This document shows, piece by piece, positions 1 to 8,374 of a stretch of 24,862 nucleotides of DNA. A program made the position numbers and the translations under genes. Below the pieces are notes generated by a model. That model did no database searches. It saw only the letters and a list, made by a program, of their open reading frames with translations, and had not been told where the DNA came from. The first letter of the stretch is position 1. Each line of letters starts with the position of its first letter. This DNA is from CAYGXH01 sp964354485 (GTDB lineage Bacteria > Bacteroidota > Ignavibacteria > UBA10030 > SZUA-254), in contig CAYGZY010000193.1 in the NCBI GenBank assembly GCA_964354485.1, positions 1-24,862 on the forward strand, written 5' to 3'.

Positions 1-160
1 CTTATAAGCTGAAGCGACATTTTTGCTTTTACCGTTCCTACAACCTATCTTTAAATGCCGTTGCTCTACGAACTATTATAGCATTAAAATATCTGACATC
101 ATTATCAATACATATGGCTCGGTCAGTAATTTCCAAATTAATACAATCCAGGAGTATACA

Positions 161-1819
161 ATGAAATCCATTTTGAAAGTTACCATCATAACATTTATCA
201 TAGCATTAACGACAATAACATGCTCTCGACAGAATGCGTCGCCACTGACAGAAAAGATCCGGCGCTTTGTTCCGGTTAAAATCACGGCAAATGTATCAAA
301 ACTTCCGGACAACGAGAAACTCGTCCTCAGAAAGCTCATAGAAGCTGCCGGATATATGGATTCTATCTACCTACGACAGGTCTGGAGCGGCAATATCGAC
401 CTCCTCACGGAATTGAGCAAGGATCAAACAACGGAAGGACAAGAAAGACTCCACTACTTTCACATCAATATGAGTCCGTGGTCGGGTCTCGACGACAATG
501 CACCATTCATTAAGGGCGTTCCTGATAAACCGGAGGGAGCGAATTACTATCCGGAAGATATGACGAAAGAGGAGTTCTCGGCATGGGCTGCCGGACTGAA
601 CGACGAGACTATGAAAAAGTGCGTAACAGGATTTTTTCATACAATCCGCCGCGATTCCGAAAAAAAGCTTATCGCAGTCCCCTACAGCGATGAATACAGA
701 GCATACCTCAATCCTGCCGCAAACCTTCTGCGGGATGCAGCATCATTAACCGAGAATCCTTCGCTTAAAAAATTTCTCGAGACACGTGCAGACGCATTTC
801 TGAGCAACAACTACTACGAGAGCGACGTGGCATGGATGGAATTGGACAGCCAGTTAGAACCGACGATCGGTCCGTACGAAGTCTATATGGACGAACTCTT
901 CAATTACAAAGCGGCATTCGAAGCATTCATCACGCTGAGAAACGACGAAGAGACGAAGAAGCTGGAAAAATTCTCCTCCTACCTGCAGGAAATCGAAAAC
1001 AACCTCCCCATCGATTCCCGGTACCGGAATCCGAAAATCGGTGAATCAGCGCCGATCCGTGTCGTTGATGTCATTGTAACCGGCGGTGAATCAAGGGCAG
1101 GAGTACAGACGGCGGCGTTCAACCTGCCCAACGATGAAAAGGTTACTGCCGAAAAAGGCAGCAAGAGAGTGATGCTTAAAAACGTAATGGAAGCAAAATT
1201 CAATATGGTACTTATCCCCATCGCCCGTAAGGCAATCAACGATAACCTTTTTGAACACATTTCCTTCGACCCGTTTTTTACACACATTCTTGCGCACGAG
1301 CTCATGCACGGTCTCGGTCCGCAGAACATTACCGTAGATGGAAAAAGAACCACGGTCCGTGAATCTTTGAAGGAAGTTCATTCCGCTTTCGAGGAAGCAA
1401 AAGCAGATATCTCGGGTCTATTCCTTCTTCAGTATCTCATTGATAAAGGTGAATTCGAAAAGTCGTACGAGGAACAGATGTACGTCACGTACCTCGCGGG
1501 CGCATTCCGGTCTGTTAGGTTCGGGATTAACGAATCTCACGGCAAAGGGATGGCTCTCCAGTTCAATTACCTGCTCGACGAAGGGGCTTTCATATTCGAC
1601 GAACAAACTGCCAAATTCAGCATTCATACTGAAAAAATTAGAGAAGCCGTGAAAAAACTCACCGGAGAGATCATAACTATACAGGCGGAGGGCAACTATA
1701 AGAAAGCGAAGGAGTTGATAGGCAGGTATGCAACCATCCGGCCTGAAATGCAAATAATTCTGAATACGTTGACTGACATCCCGACAGATATAGAACCATT
1801 GTACACTTCCGCAAAATAG
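161..1819 (+). CDS. M49 (dipeptidyl peptidase III-like) metallopeptidase, putative lipoprotein
   Basis: A 552-residue protein. The ATG at 161 is chosen because AGGAG (150-154) lies 6 nt upstream and the first 20 residues form a signal sequence (basic start, hydrophobic core) ending at Cys21. The residues before the cysteine (T-I-T-C) are a weak lipobox, so lipid anchoring is likely but not certain. The zinc site is visible as HELMH (H379, E380, H383) followed 28 residues later by EEAKAD (E411-D416). This pairing of HExxH with EExxAD/E is the signature of family M49, zinc aminopeptidases that release dipeptides from short peptides. Classical DPP III has a six-residue HExxGH motif, whereas here it is a five-residue HExxH. 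The likely role is peptide trimming in the envelope. A single-gene unit is probable: the next gene begins 60 nt downstream with its own weak ribosome site. No strong promoter was recognised in 1-150. Confidence 0.8.
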   Translation: MKSILKVTIITFIIALTTITCSRQNASPLTEKIRRFVPVKITANVSKLPDNEKLVLRKLIEAAGYMDSIYLRQVWSGNIDLLTELSKDQTTEGQERLHYFHINMSPWSGLDDNAPFIKGVPDKPEGANYYPEDMTKEEFSAWAAGLNDETMKKCVTGFFHTIRRDSEKKLIAVPYSDEYRAYLNPAANLLRDAASLTENPSLKKFLETRADAFLSNNYYESDVAWMELDSQLEPTIGPYEVYMDELFNYKAAFEAFITLRNDEETKKLEKFSSYLQEIENNLPIDSRYRNPKIGESAPIRVVDVIVTGGESRAGVQTAAFNLPNDEKVTAEKGSKRVMLKNVMEAKFNMVLIPIARKAINDNLFEHISFDPFFTHILAHELMHGLGPQNITVDGKRTTVRESLKEVHSAFEEAKADISGLFLLQYLIDKGEFEKSYEEQMYVTYLAGAFRSVRFGINESHGKGMALQFNYLLDEGAFIFDEQTAKFSIHTEKIREAVKKLTGEIITIQAEGNYKKAKELIGRYATIRPEMQIILNTLTDIPTDIEPLYTSAK

Positions 1820-1879
1820 GAAGACAGACCGGTTGAGAACGCCGTTCATTTTCTATCACAATCGGTTCCGGAAATATTT

Positions 1880-2638
1880 ATGCTAGAATCGGTCTGGATT
1901 CTTCCCCTACTGTTTGCCACGGGGTGTATTGCCGGATTCATCGATGCGATTTCCGGGGGCGGCGGGTTGCTCACCTTACCGATTCTTCTGAGCGTTGGTT
2001 GTCCTCCCCACATTGCACTGGGAACCAATAAATTCCAATCAAGTTTCGGCAGTTTTACTTCCACCATCTACTACAAACAATACAATGTCGTCAGGGTTCG
2101 GGAAGCGACCATGGGTATATTATTTACCGCTGTTGGAACTGTAGTCGGAACATGGCTTGTTCAAAAAATCGATTCAAGTTTTCTCAGTCACATGATTCCC
2201 TGGCTTCTCCTCGGTATTGCTGCGTATATGATTGTGACTCCTCACATCGGGGATTCTGATCACAAATCGAGAATCCCACCCAATCTTTTCTATCTTATCT
2301 TTGGTACACTTCTGGGATTCTACGACGGTTTCTTCGGACCGGGAGTCGGATCTTTCTGGGCGATCGCATTGGTCATTATGCTCGGATTCAATCTCACGAA
2401 AGCAACGGGCTATACGAAGCTCATGAACTTCACGAGCAACATCATATCGGCCGTTACCTTTGCCATCGGCGGAAATACGTGGTACACGATCGGTATCGTT
2501 ATGGCATCGGGACAGGTAATCGGTTCCGTCATTGGTGCGCGACTTGTCGTCCGGGAAGGTACGCGTCTTATCAGACCTGTTTACATCATCATCGTAATAC
2601 TAACGACGCTGAACCTTCTTTACCAGATGTATTTTTAG
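1880..2638 (+). CDS. TSUP family membrane permease (TauE/SafE, YfcA-like)
   Basis: A 252-residue, almost entirely hydrophobic protein with about eight membrane segments. It shows the two internal repeats of the TauE/SafE (former DUF81) family: an N-terminal AGFIDAISGGGGLLTLP block around residues 18-34 followed by ALGTNKFQSSFGS, and a second GFYDGFFGPGVGSFW block in the middle followed by GYTKLMNFTSN. This is the YfcA branch. The family is proposed to export sulfite, sulfonates or related organic anions across the inner membrane; the substrate cannot be read from the sequence. Length is typical. The start is an ATG preceded by a weak GGAA. It converges on corA, with only 39 nt between them and no convincing terminator hairpin. 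Confidence 0.88.
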   Translation: MLESVWILPLLFATGCIAGFIDAISGGGGLLTLPILLSVGCPPHIALGTNKFQSSFGSFTSTIYYKQYNVVRVREATMGILFTAVGTVVGTWLVQKIDSSFLSHMIPWLLLGIAAYMIVTPHIGDSDHKSRIPPNLFYLIFGTLLGFYDGFFGPGVGSFWAIALVIMLGFNLTKATGYTKLMNFTSNIISAVTFAIGGNTWYTIGIVMASGQVIGSVIGARLVVREGTRLIRPVYIIIVILTTLNLLYQMYF

Positions 2639-2677
2639 GCGAGTAAAAATAAATGTTGGGGACTACGCGTAGGAGAT

Positions 2678-3673
2678 TCAAATCCACTTATTGCGTTTGA
2701 AGACCCAGAGCATTCCTGCAGCGACAGTACCCATAAAGAGCGCCGCAAATGCGATCCCCCATTCCATGTCGGCGAGGGGAATAACACGGAAATTCATACC
2801 GAAAAATCCGGTGATAAAACTCAACGGTAGAAATATGGTCGAGATAATCGTCAATACTTTCATCACCTGATTCAGCCTGTTCGATGTGACTGAGAGGTAT
2901 GCATCGAGTAAACCCGCCACCATATCCCGGTACGAATCAGCCAGATCACTCATCCTCACGAGATGGTCATAGACGTTGCGGTAGTAGATCATTTCGTCTT
3001 CGGTTATGAGCAAGAACTCACCCCGGGAGAGACGATTCAGCATCTCGCGCTGGTACACTGCAACACGACGTATCGTCATGATATTCTTCTTCAACTGGAG
3101 AATATCGAGCATCGTCTTCTGACTAGGCGACTGGAAGACTTCGTCCTCGACTATATCGATTGCCTCGTCGAGGTTATCAAGTATTGGAGTGTAACTGTCT
3201 ACAATGTCATCGATGATGAGATGAAAGAGAAAATCAGGACCTTTCCCGAGGGTTTGGGGATTTTTAGAGATCATTTGAGTTGCGTAGGTTATCGACCGCT
3301 GCGGCTTGTAGTGATGCGTGACCAATATCTTCTTCGAAAGAAAAGCGCTTACCTGCGAAGTTTTGATCTCCCAATGTTTTTTTCCGTCGTCATCGACGAG
3401 CGAAAATTCAACAGGATTGAATATCACGAAGAGGTAGTCGTCAAAGTCCTCTACTTTTGGAAGATGGCCCTCTTCATCCGTTCCCTTCTGGCAATCCTCG
3501 ATCGCGAGCGGATGGTAATCGAGCAGGGATATGAGAATCGTTTCGACCTCAGCATCCTGCGGATCTTCCATATCGACCCAGACGAGACCATCCGGTTGTT
3601 GAAGAAACTGACTGAACTCCTTGATCGTCAATCGTCGGATTGCATTGTTCTGATAGTGACATATGTTCACCAT
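2678..3673 (-). CDS. corA: CorA family magnesium/cobalt transporter
   Basis: A 331-residue protein with typical CorA architecture: a large acidic cytoplasmic N-terminal domain (about 1-265), a long stalk helix, then two membrane helices at about 272-291 and 305-325. The diagnostic GMN motif (G292-M293-N294) closes the first membrane helix, in the context FFGMNF, and forms the periplasmic mouth of the pentameric channel. The C-terminus ends in the usual basic tail KRNKWI. Function: passive, gated Mg2+ (also Co2+/Ni2+) uptake. It is a single-gene unit, lying behind the terminator of the efflux operon with about 110 nt of upstream sequence that carries a candidate promoter. AAGGA lies about 11 nt before the ATG. 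Confidence 0.95.
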   Translation of the reverse strand: MVNICHYQNNAIRRLTIKEFSQFLQQPDGLVWVDMEDPQDAEVETILISLLDYHPLAIEDCQKGTDEEGHLPKVEDFDDYLFVIFNPVEFSLVDDDGKKHWEIKTSQVSAFLSKKILVTHHYKPQRSITYATQMISKNPQTLGKGPDFLFHLIIDDIVDSYTPILDNLDEAIDIVEDEVFQSPSQKTMLDILQLKKNIMTIRRVAVYQREMLNRLSRGEFLLITEDEMIYYRNVYDHLVRMSDLADSYRDMVAGLLDAYLSVTSNRLNQVMKVLTIISTIFLPLSFITGFFGMNFRVIPLADMEWGIAFAALFMGTVAAGMLWVFKRNKWI

Positions 3674-3720
3674 ATCTACGCTCGTCCTTGTTACGAGTTA
3701 TATATTTTAATCGACGTGTA

Positions 3721-3751
3721 CAAAGGTACTATTCATTCTGTGGAAATCCAA
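3721..3751 (-). promoter_or_regulatory. candidate Bacteroidota-type promoter of corA
   Basis: Read on the minus strand, TACCTTTG (3728-3721) fits the -7 element TAnnTTTG of the Bacteroidota housekeeping sigma factor, and a TTG (3751-3749) lies 20 nt upstream, the spacing expected for the -33 element. It is 48 nt before the corA start codon and downstream of the efflux-operon terminator, so it is well placed. It is a short match in AT-rich DNA and could be chance. Confidence 0.35.
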
Positions 3752-3784
3752 GCAAAATCTCCTTTAAGACAAAATGACGATAAC

Positions 3785-3812
3785 AAAAAACCCCGGCTCC
3801 TGAGCTGGGGTT
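3785..3812 (-). terminator. intrinsic terminator of the efflux operon
   Basis: On the minus strand, AACCCCAGCTC pairs with GAGCCGGGGTT around a tiny loop (about ten base pairs, one G-T pair) and is followed at once by six T residues (3790-3785, overlapping the stem end). It lies 28 nt after the stop codon of the last permease gene. The plus-strand reading lacks a comparable T run, so it appears to be unidirectional. Confidence 0.85.
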
Positions 3813-3840
3813 CCATTGTTCTTTCTTAATATCTAATTTA

Positions 3841-5100
3841 TCACTCATACCTGAGAGATTCTATAGGATCCAGATTAGACGCTTTCCATGCGGGGTATAC
3901 ACCGAAGACAATGCCAATAAAAGAACACACCACAAAACCGATTATTACCCAATCCCATGGAATAATGGGTGGCACTTCCAGTATCAGAGCCAGAATATTC
4001 CCTGTTATAATTCCGAGGATGATACCTATTATGCCCCCCAATTCGCTCAGGACAATCGCCTCGAGGATAAATTGGCTCAGGATATTGGTTTTCTTGGCAC
4101 CTATTGCCTTACGGATACCGATTTCACGCGTGCGTTCCGTTACGGAGACGAGCATGATATTCATGATTCCAACACCTGCCGCGATGAGCGCGATTGCGCT
4201 GATAACCAGAATACCCATGCGCACATACTTCGTGAAATCTTTGAACTGCTCAATAAGAGAATCGTTGGAAAAAATATTGAAGTCGTCTTCTTTCCCCGGT
4301 TCAACCTGTCTCGCCGTACGGAGTATGCCGCGCACCTGTTCGATGCACTCGTTGAACGTTTCACGCGACAATGCTCTCACCATAATATGCATGTCTCTTT
4401 CGCGCCCGTATTTGCGAAAAAAAGTATTTAGCGGGACAGCAACAAAATTATCCTGATTGCCGCCTAGCATTCCCCCCTTTGGCTCTATCGTACCGATGAC
4501 TTTATATTCTTCCCCATCGATACGGATTGACTGCCCGATGGGATCGGTCTTAGCGAAGAGTTTATTCTGTACCTGCAAGCCAAGAATAGCGACTCTCCTT
4601 CCGGAACTCAATTCATCCTGCGTGAACAATCGCCCATCGCCGATGTTCCAGTTATTTGTCGAAAATCCCTCGACATCTTCACCGGCAATCTGGACATCCG
4701 GATTTGTTTTTTGTCCGCGCAGTGTGCTAACGGTTCTCCCGAACATCCACACTTCCAGTCCGACCTCCTTAGCCAGCACGGCATTTTCCTTTACCTTTAA
4801 TCCCTGGAGGTAACTGATATATTTGCGGTTGCGGAGTTTGGCGCGTTCCTGCGGATCTCCCGTTCGAAATGCCGGCATACGTTGGACCTGGAAGGTATTT
4901 GCACCAAGCTGAGTCAATCCGCTCTCAATACTGCCGAGAAGTACGCCCATCCCTGTCATGACCGAGATAATCGAGAAGACCCCTACTGCAATACCAAGTA
5001 ACGTGAGAACAGATCTCAGTTTATTGATTCTGATTGCGGCGAGCGCCATGGTAAGGCTTTCTCGGATTTCATAGGTGATCGCTTCGAAGAGTTTACCCAT
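3841..5100 (-). CDS. MacB-type ABC transporter permease (third permease of operon)
   Basis: A 419-residue inner-membrane permease of the MacB/FtsX type. One membrane helix lies near residues 28-50 (LRSVLTLLGIAVGVFSII), followed by a large MacB-like periplasmic core domain (about 55-285) and a C-terminal FtsX domain with three membrane helices. The family hallmark GIMNIMLVSVTERTREIGIR lies just after the second helix, and the protein ends in the usual LDPIESLRYE. Unlike E. coli MacB it has no fused ATPase, so it must use the separate ATPase encoded at 7637-8356. It is a close paralogue of the next gene upstream in the operon, matching it over nearly its whole length by eye, which points to tandem duplication. 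GAGGA precedes the ATG; the gap to the preceding gene is 11 nt. Substrate unknown. Confidence 0.9.
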   Translation of the reverse strand: MGKLFEAITYEIRESLTMALAAIRINKLRSVLTLLGIAVGVFSIISVMTGMGVLLGSIESGLTQLGANTFQVQRMPAFRTGDPQERAKLRNRKYISYLQGLKVKENAVLAKEVGLEVWMFGRTVSTLRGQKTNPDVQIAGEDVEGFSTNNWNIGDGRLFTQDELSSGRRVAILGLQVQNKLFAKTDPIGQSIRIDGEEYKVIGTIEPKGGMLGGNQDNFVAVPLNTFFRKYGRERDMHIMVRALSRETFNECIEQVRGILRTARQVEPGKEDDFNIFSNDSLIEQFKDFTKYVRMGILVISAIALIAAGVGIMNIMLVSVTERTREIGIRKAIGAKKTNILSQFILEAIVLSELGGIIGIILGIITGNILALILEVPPIIPWDWVIIGFVVCSFIGIVFGVYPAWKASNLDPIESLRYE

Positions 5101-5111
5101 ACATCCTCGTT

Positions 5112-6374
5112 CTATTCATACCTTAACGATTCGATAGGATCAAGATTCGCGGCTTTTAATGCAGGATACACGCCGAAAACAATTCCGACAAGACTGCACG
5201 TAACGAAGCCGACGACTACCCATTCTACCGGAATAACAGGATTTACATCCAGCGTCAATGCTACCAGGTTTCCGCTGATTATGCCGAGGATAATACCTAT
5301 CAAGCCGCCGATTTCACTCAGCAGAACGGCCTCAAGGACAAACTGCGTCATGATATGACTTTTTCGAGCGCCGATCGCCTTACGAATTCCGATTTCCCGT
5401 GTACGTTCAGTAACGGACACAAGCATTATATTCATAATTCCGACGCCCGCAGCCAGAAGCGCTATAGCGCTAACGATGATAATGCCAAGCCGCAGATATT
5501 TCGTGAACTCATTGAATTGAGTAATCAGCGAATCATTCGACCAGATGGAAAAATCATCCTCTTCACCGGGATCGACCTGTCTTGCGGTTCGAAGAATTCC
5601 TCTCACCTGCTCTATACAATCATCAATAACTTCTGCATTTTTTGCCTGAACTTTTATGGAAAAAGGATAGTCCTTTCCATATACAGAAAAAAAGGTATTC
5701 AGCGGAATGACAAGGTACGCCTCATTCCCCATGCCGAGCATCTGTCCGCGCGATTCCACTACACCGATGATCTTATACTTACGACCATCCACCTTGACGA
5801 CCTGATTGATTGGATCCGTTCTTGGATAGAGCTTTTTCACGATGTCGATGCCGAGAACCGTTACGATGCTTCCGTTGTCGAGTTCATTCTGGCTGAAAAC
5901 TCTTCCGTTGTTAATTTCCCAATTATTTGCGGTGAATCCTTCGATATCTCTTCCGGAAATACTGACATTTGGATTTGTTTTTTTGCCTTCTGCCGAGACG
6001 ATAACCTTGCCCTCCTCAGCGAAACAGAAAATCCCGACCGCATTCGCCAGCGTAGCTCCCTCTTTGACACGCTGAGCCTGTTCGTATGTGATTTTTTTTC
6101 TATTGCGGAGTTTAGCCCATTCGTGAGGATCACCTGTTTGGAACGTTGGAAACTGCTGGACCTGAAATGTATTTGCACCGAGGATGGTCATACCGCCCTC
6201 TATGCTGTTAATCAGTACTCCCATGGCTGTCATCACGCCGATAATTGAAAAAACACCAACGGCAATGCCTAAGAGCGTCAGGATAGAACGGAGTTTATTG
6301 GTGCGAATCGCGGTGATCGCCATGCGGAGGCTCTCACTGATCTCATGAGCGGCTATCTCGATTAGTCTGTTCAT
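5112..6374 (-). CDS. MacB-type ABC transporter permease (second permease of operon)
   Basis: A 420-residue protein with the same organisation as its downstream neighbour: N-terminal helix, periplasmic MacB core, and a C-terminal FtsX domain containing GIMNIMLVSVTERTREIGIR and ending in LDPIESLRYE. The N-terminal 75 residues of the two proteins share long identical runs (for example LTLLGIAVGVFSII and LGANTFQVQ), and most differences fall in the periplasmic domain. That is the pattern expected if the duplicated permeases differ in substrate contact but use the same ATPase. It lies in the efflux operon, 31 nt after the first permease. The start is supported by alignment with the paralogue. Substrate unknown. 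Confidence 0.9.
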   Translation of the reverse strand: MNRLIEIAAHEISESLRMAITAIRTNKLRSILTLLGIAVGVFSIIGVMTAMGVLINSIEGGMTILGANTFQVQQFPTFQTGDPHEWAKLRNRKKITYEQAQRVKEGATLANAVGIFCFAEEGKVIVSAEGKKTNPNVSISGRDIEGFTANNWEINNGRVFSQNELDNGSIVTVLGIDIVKKLYPRTDPINQVVKVDGRKYKIIGVVESRGQMLGMGNEAYLVIPLNTFFSVYGKDYPFSIKVQAKNAEVIDDCIEQVRGILRTARQVDPGEEDDFSIWSNDSLITQFNEFTKYLRLGIIIVSAIALLAAGVGIMNIMLVSVTERTREIGIRKAIGARKSHIMTQFVLEAVLLSEIGGLIGIILGIISGNLVALTLDVNPVIPVEWVVVGFVTCSLVGIVFGVYPALKAANLDPIESLRYE

Positions 6375-6405
6375 ATTACTTCGTCCGTTCCGCCATTAAG
6401 CAATC

Positions 6406-7629
6406 TTATTCATACCGGAGCGCTTCTACGGGATCGAGCTTCGCTGCTTTGTAAGCCGGCAGGAATCCTGAGACGATACCGACGATGAGAGAAACAAGAA
6501 TTGCAATTATGACGACAGATGGCGGCATTGCTGTTGGAAGTATTTGGTTGGCGATGAGACTGAGGGGATAAGCGATCATCAATCCGATTATTCCGCCGAT
6601 CAGACAGATTGCCGCTGATTCAATAAGGAACTGGAAAAGGATCGTGCGTTTGCGAGCGCCTATTGCCTTTCGTATACCAATTTCTTTTGTTCGTTCCGTT
6701 ACTGATACAAACATAATATTCATAATGCCGATGCCGCCAACGAACAGTGAAAGACCGGTAATAAAGAAACCTATCGCAGCGATAACAGTAGTTATGGCGC
6801 CAAACACCTGCGAGAGCATTTCCTGTTCATTAATGTTGAAGTCGTCTTTCTGCCCCGGTGCGAGGTGTCGCGCTTTTCTCATAATGCCGCGCAGTTCTTC
6901 TTTTGCTTCCTCGATATCCACCCCCCCGGCAACCCGAGCGCTGATGAGTACATCGCGACGCGTACCAAATTTATCCATGAATGAATAAATGGGGATAAAT
7001 ACCCTATTATCCGAAGTGAATGTTCCGAAGAGCCCACCCTGCTTTGTAAAAACAGCTAAAACCGTATAAGGGAATCCACCAATCTTTATTGTTTGACCGA
7101 TAGGATCGATGGATGGAAACAGTTCTTCAGCGACGTTAGCACCAATGGCACAGACCGGACGTCCTCCATCGGATTCCTGTTGGGTGAAAAATCTTCCATC
7201 CGCGATGGGGGTTGCTGAGGCTTCCTGATACTGCTCCGTAGTTCCGGTAACGAAGGTATTTAACATTGTGCGGGATCCGAACCTCGCGTCCTTGAACGTT
7301 ATTACTGAGGGTGCAACCGCATCGATCATGGTTACCTGGTCCTGGATATACTTTACGTACTCAAGTTTAATGTCACGTCGGTTCCTAAAGGTCCACCAAT
7401 CATCATCCCCGAACCACGGAAATTTCTGTATGTACAGTACCTTTGAACCAAAAGCAGAGGCACTTTCTTCAAACGCACGATCGACTCCCTCAATCGCAGT
7501 AGCCATCATCGTTACTGATACTATGCCAATGACGATTCCCAGGGTCGTCAGGACCGAACGCATCTTGTTGGCACGGATCGCACGGAATGCGATCCGTAAT
7601 CCTTCTCTCAATTCATGCAGAAAATACAT
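6406..7629 (-). CDS. MacB-type ABC transporter permease (first permease of operon)
   Basis: A 407-residue permease of the same superfamily but clearly diverged from the other two. It has an N-terminal helix in the NKMRSVLTTLGIVIGIVSVT region, a periplasmic core with different sequence, then a C-terminal FtsX domain with the hallmark GIMNIMFVSVTERTKEIGIR, ending in LDPVEALRYE. GAGGA lies 5 nt before the ATG, and only 7 nt separate it from the ATPase gene. MacB works as a homodimer; with three permeases and one ATPase, this one could form its own homodimer or pair with either paralogue. The sequence does not decide which. Confidence 0.9.
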   Translation of the reverse strand: MYFLHELREGLRIAFRAIRANKMRSVLTTLGIVIGIVSVTMMATAIEGVDRAFEESASAFGSKVLYIQKFPWFGDDDWWTFRNRRDIKLEYVKYIQDQVTMIDAVAPSVITFKDARFGSRTMLNTFVTGTTEQYQEASATPIADGRFFTQQESDGGRPVCAIGANVAEELFPSIDPIGQTIKIGGFPYTVLAVFTKQGGLFGTFTSDNRVFIPIYSFMDKFGTRRDVLISARVAGGVDIEEAKEELRGIMRKARHLAPGQKDDFNINEQEMLSQVFGAITTVIAAIGFFITGLSLFVGGIGIMNIMFVSVTERTKEIGIRKAIGARKRTILFQFLIESAAICLIGGIIGLMIAYPLSLIANQILPTAMPPSVVIIAILVSLIVGIVSGFLPAYKAAKLDPVEALRYE

Positions 7630-7636
7630 AGAATCC

Positions 7637-8356
7637 TCATGCCATCGTCGGCGTTTTTCTCTTCTTCACAATTTCGTCAAGTTCTATCTTCCCGTCGCGC
7701 AAGCGAATAACTCGGTGCGCATGTTCAGCAATGTATTCTTCATGAGTAACGAGTATGATTGTATTCCCCTGACTATGCAGATCTTCGAAGAGAATCATTA
7801 TCTCGTCGCCGGTTTTCGAATCGAGGTTTCCGGTCGGTTCATCTGCAAGCAGAATCGACGGATTGTTGACCAACGCCCGGGCGATTGCCACTCGCTGACG
7901 CTGACCGCCCGATAGTTCATTCGGTTTATGGTGAACACGATCACCCAATCCAACATGGTCAAGCGCCTGATGTGCAAGAGTTTTTCTCTCGTGCGAGGGA
8001 ACACCGGCGTATATAAGCGGAAGTTCAACGTTATGGAGTGAATTGGAGCGTGCAAGGAGGTTGAATGTCTGGAACACAAATCCTATCTCCTTGTTTCTCA
8101 CTTTGGCGAGCTGGTTGTCATTCATTTCGCTTACGTTCACTCCGTTGAATTCGTAAAGACCCGACGTAGGAGTATCGAGGCAGCCGATGATATTCATCAA
8201 AGTTGACTTCCCCGAGCCGGAAGGTCCCATGATTGCAACGTATTCATTTTTCCCTATCTGTAATGATACACCCTGAAGAGCGTGCACTTCCTCAGCTCCG
8301 CCCATATCGTATGATTTTGTTATCTGCTGGAGATTGATAATTACTGAATCATTCAT
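7637..8356 (-). CDS. ABC transporter ATP-binding protein (LolD/MacB type)
   Basis: A 239-residue ATPase with all motifs in order: Walker A GPSGSGKST, the Q-loop region FVFQTFNLLA, signature LSGGQRQRVAIARAL, Walker B ILLADEPTGNLD with D-loop, and the switch histidine in VTHEE. The sequence is of the MacB/LolD/FtsE group, which pairs with FtsX-like permeases. It is the only ATPase in the operon and so probably energises all three permeases by mechanotransmission, pulling the periplasmic adaptor and outer-membrane channel rather than moving substrate across the inner membrane. AAGGA lies 8 nt before the ATG, and 18 nt separate it from the adaptor gene. Confidence 0.95.
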   Translation of the reverse strand: MNDSVIINLQQITKSYDMGGAEEVHALQGVSLQIGKNEYVAIMGPSGSGKSTLMNIIGCLDTPTSGLYEFNGVNVSEMNDNQLAKVRNKEIGFVFQTFNLLARSNSLHNVELPLIYAGVPSHERKTLAHQALDHVGLGDRVHHKPNELSGGQRQRVAIARALVNNPSILLADEPTGNLDSKTGDEIMILFEDLHSQGNTIILVTHEEYIAEHAHRVIRLRDGKIELDEIVKKRKTPTMA

Positions 8357-8374
8357 TGCTTCGTCCTTTTTCCT

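Noticed and set aside
1837..1847. GAACGCCGTTC inverted repeat after the M49 gene as a terminator
   Set aside because: Five-base arms with a one-base loop cannot form a stable hairpin, and no adequate T tract follows.
2663..2672. CTACGCGTAG palindrome between yfcA-like and corA as a bidirectional terminator
   Set aside because: Ten-base palindrome with no room for a loop and no T run on either side.
2671..2690. GATTCAAATCC resembling a tRNA T-arm
   Set aside because: It lies at the 3' end of corA and its flank, with no acceptor stem, D-arm or anticodon arm around it.
2963..3829. Long open frame (288 codons) on the plus strand opposite corA
   Set aside because: It is antisense to an unmistakable corA, its translation has no domain or sensible composition, and its end runs through the terminator hairpin.
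5355..6248. Open frame of 297 codons on the plus strand opposite the second permease
   Set aside because: A shadow of the conserved permease frame; a similar but broken frame appears opposite the paralogous permease, showing it is not selected.
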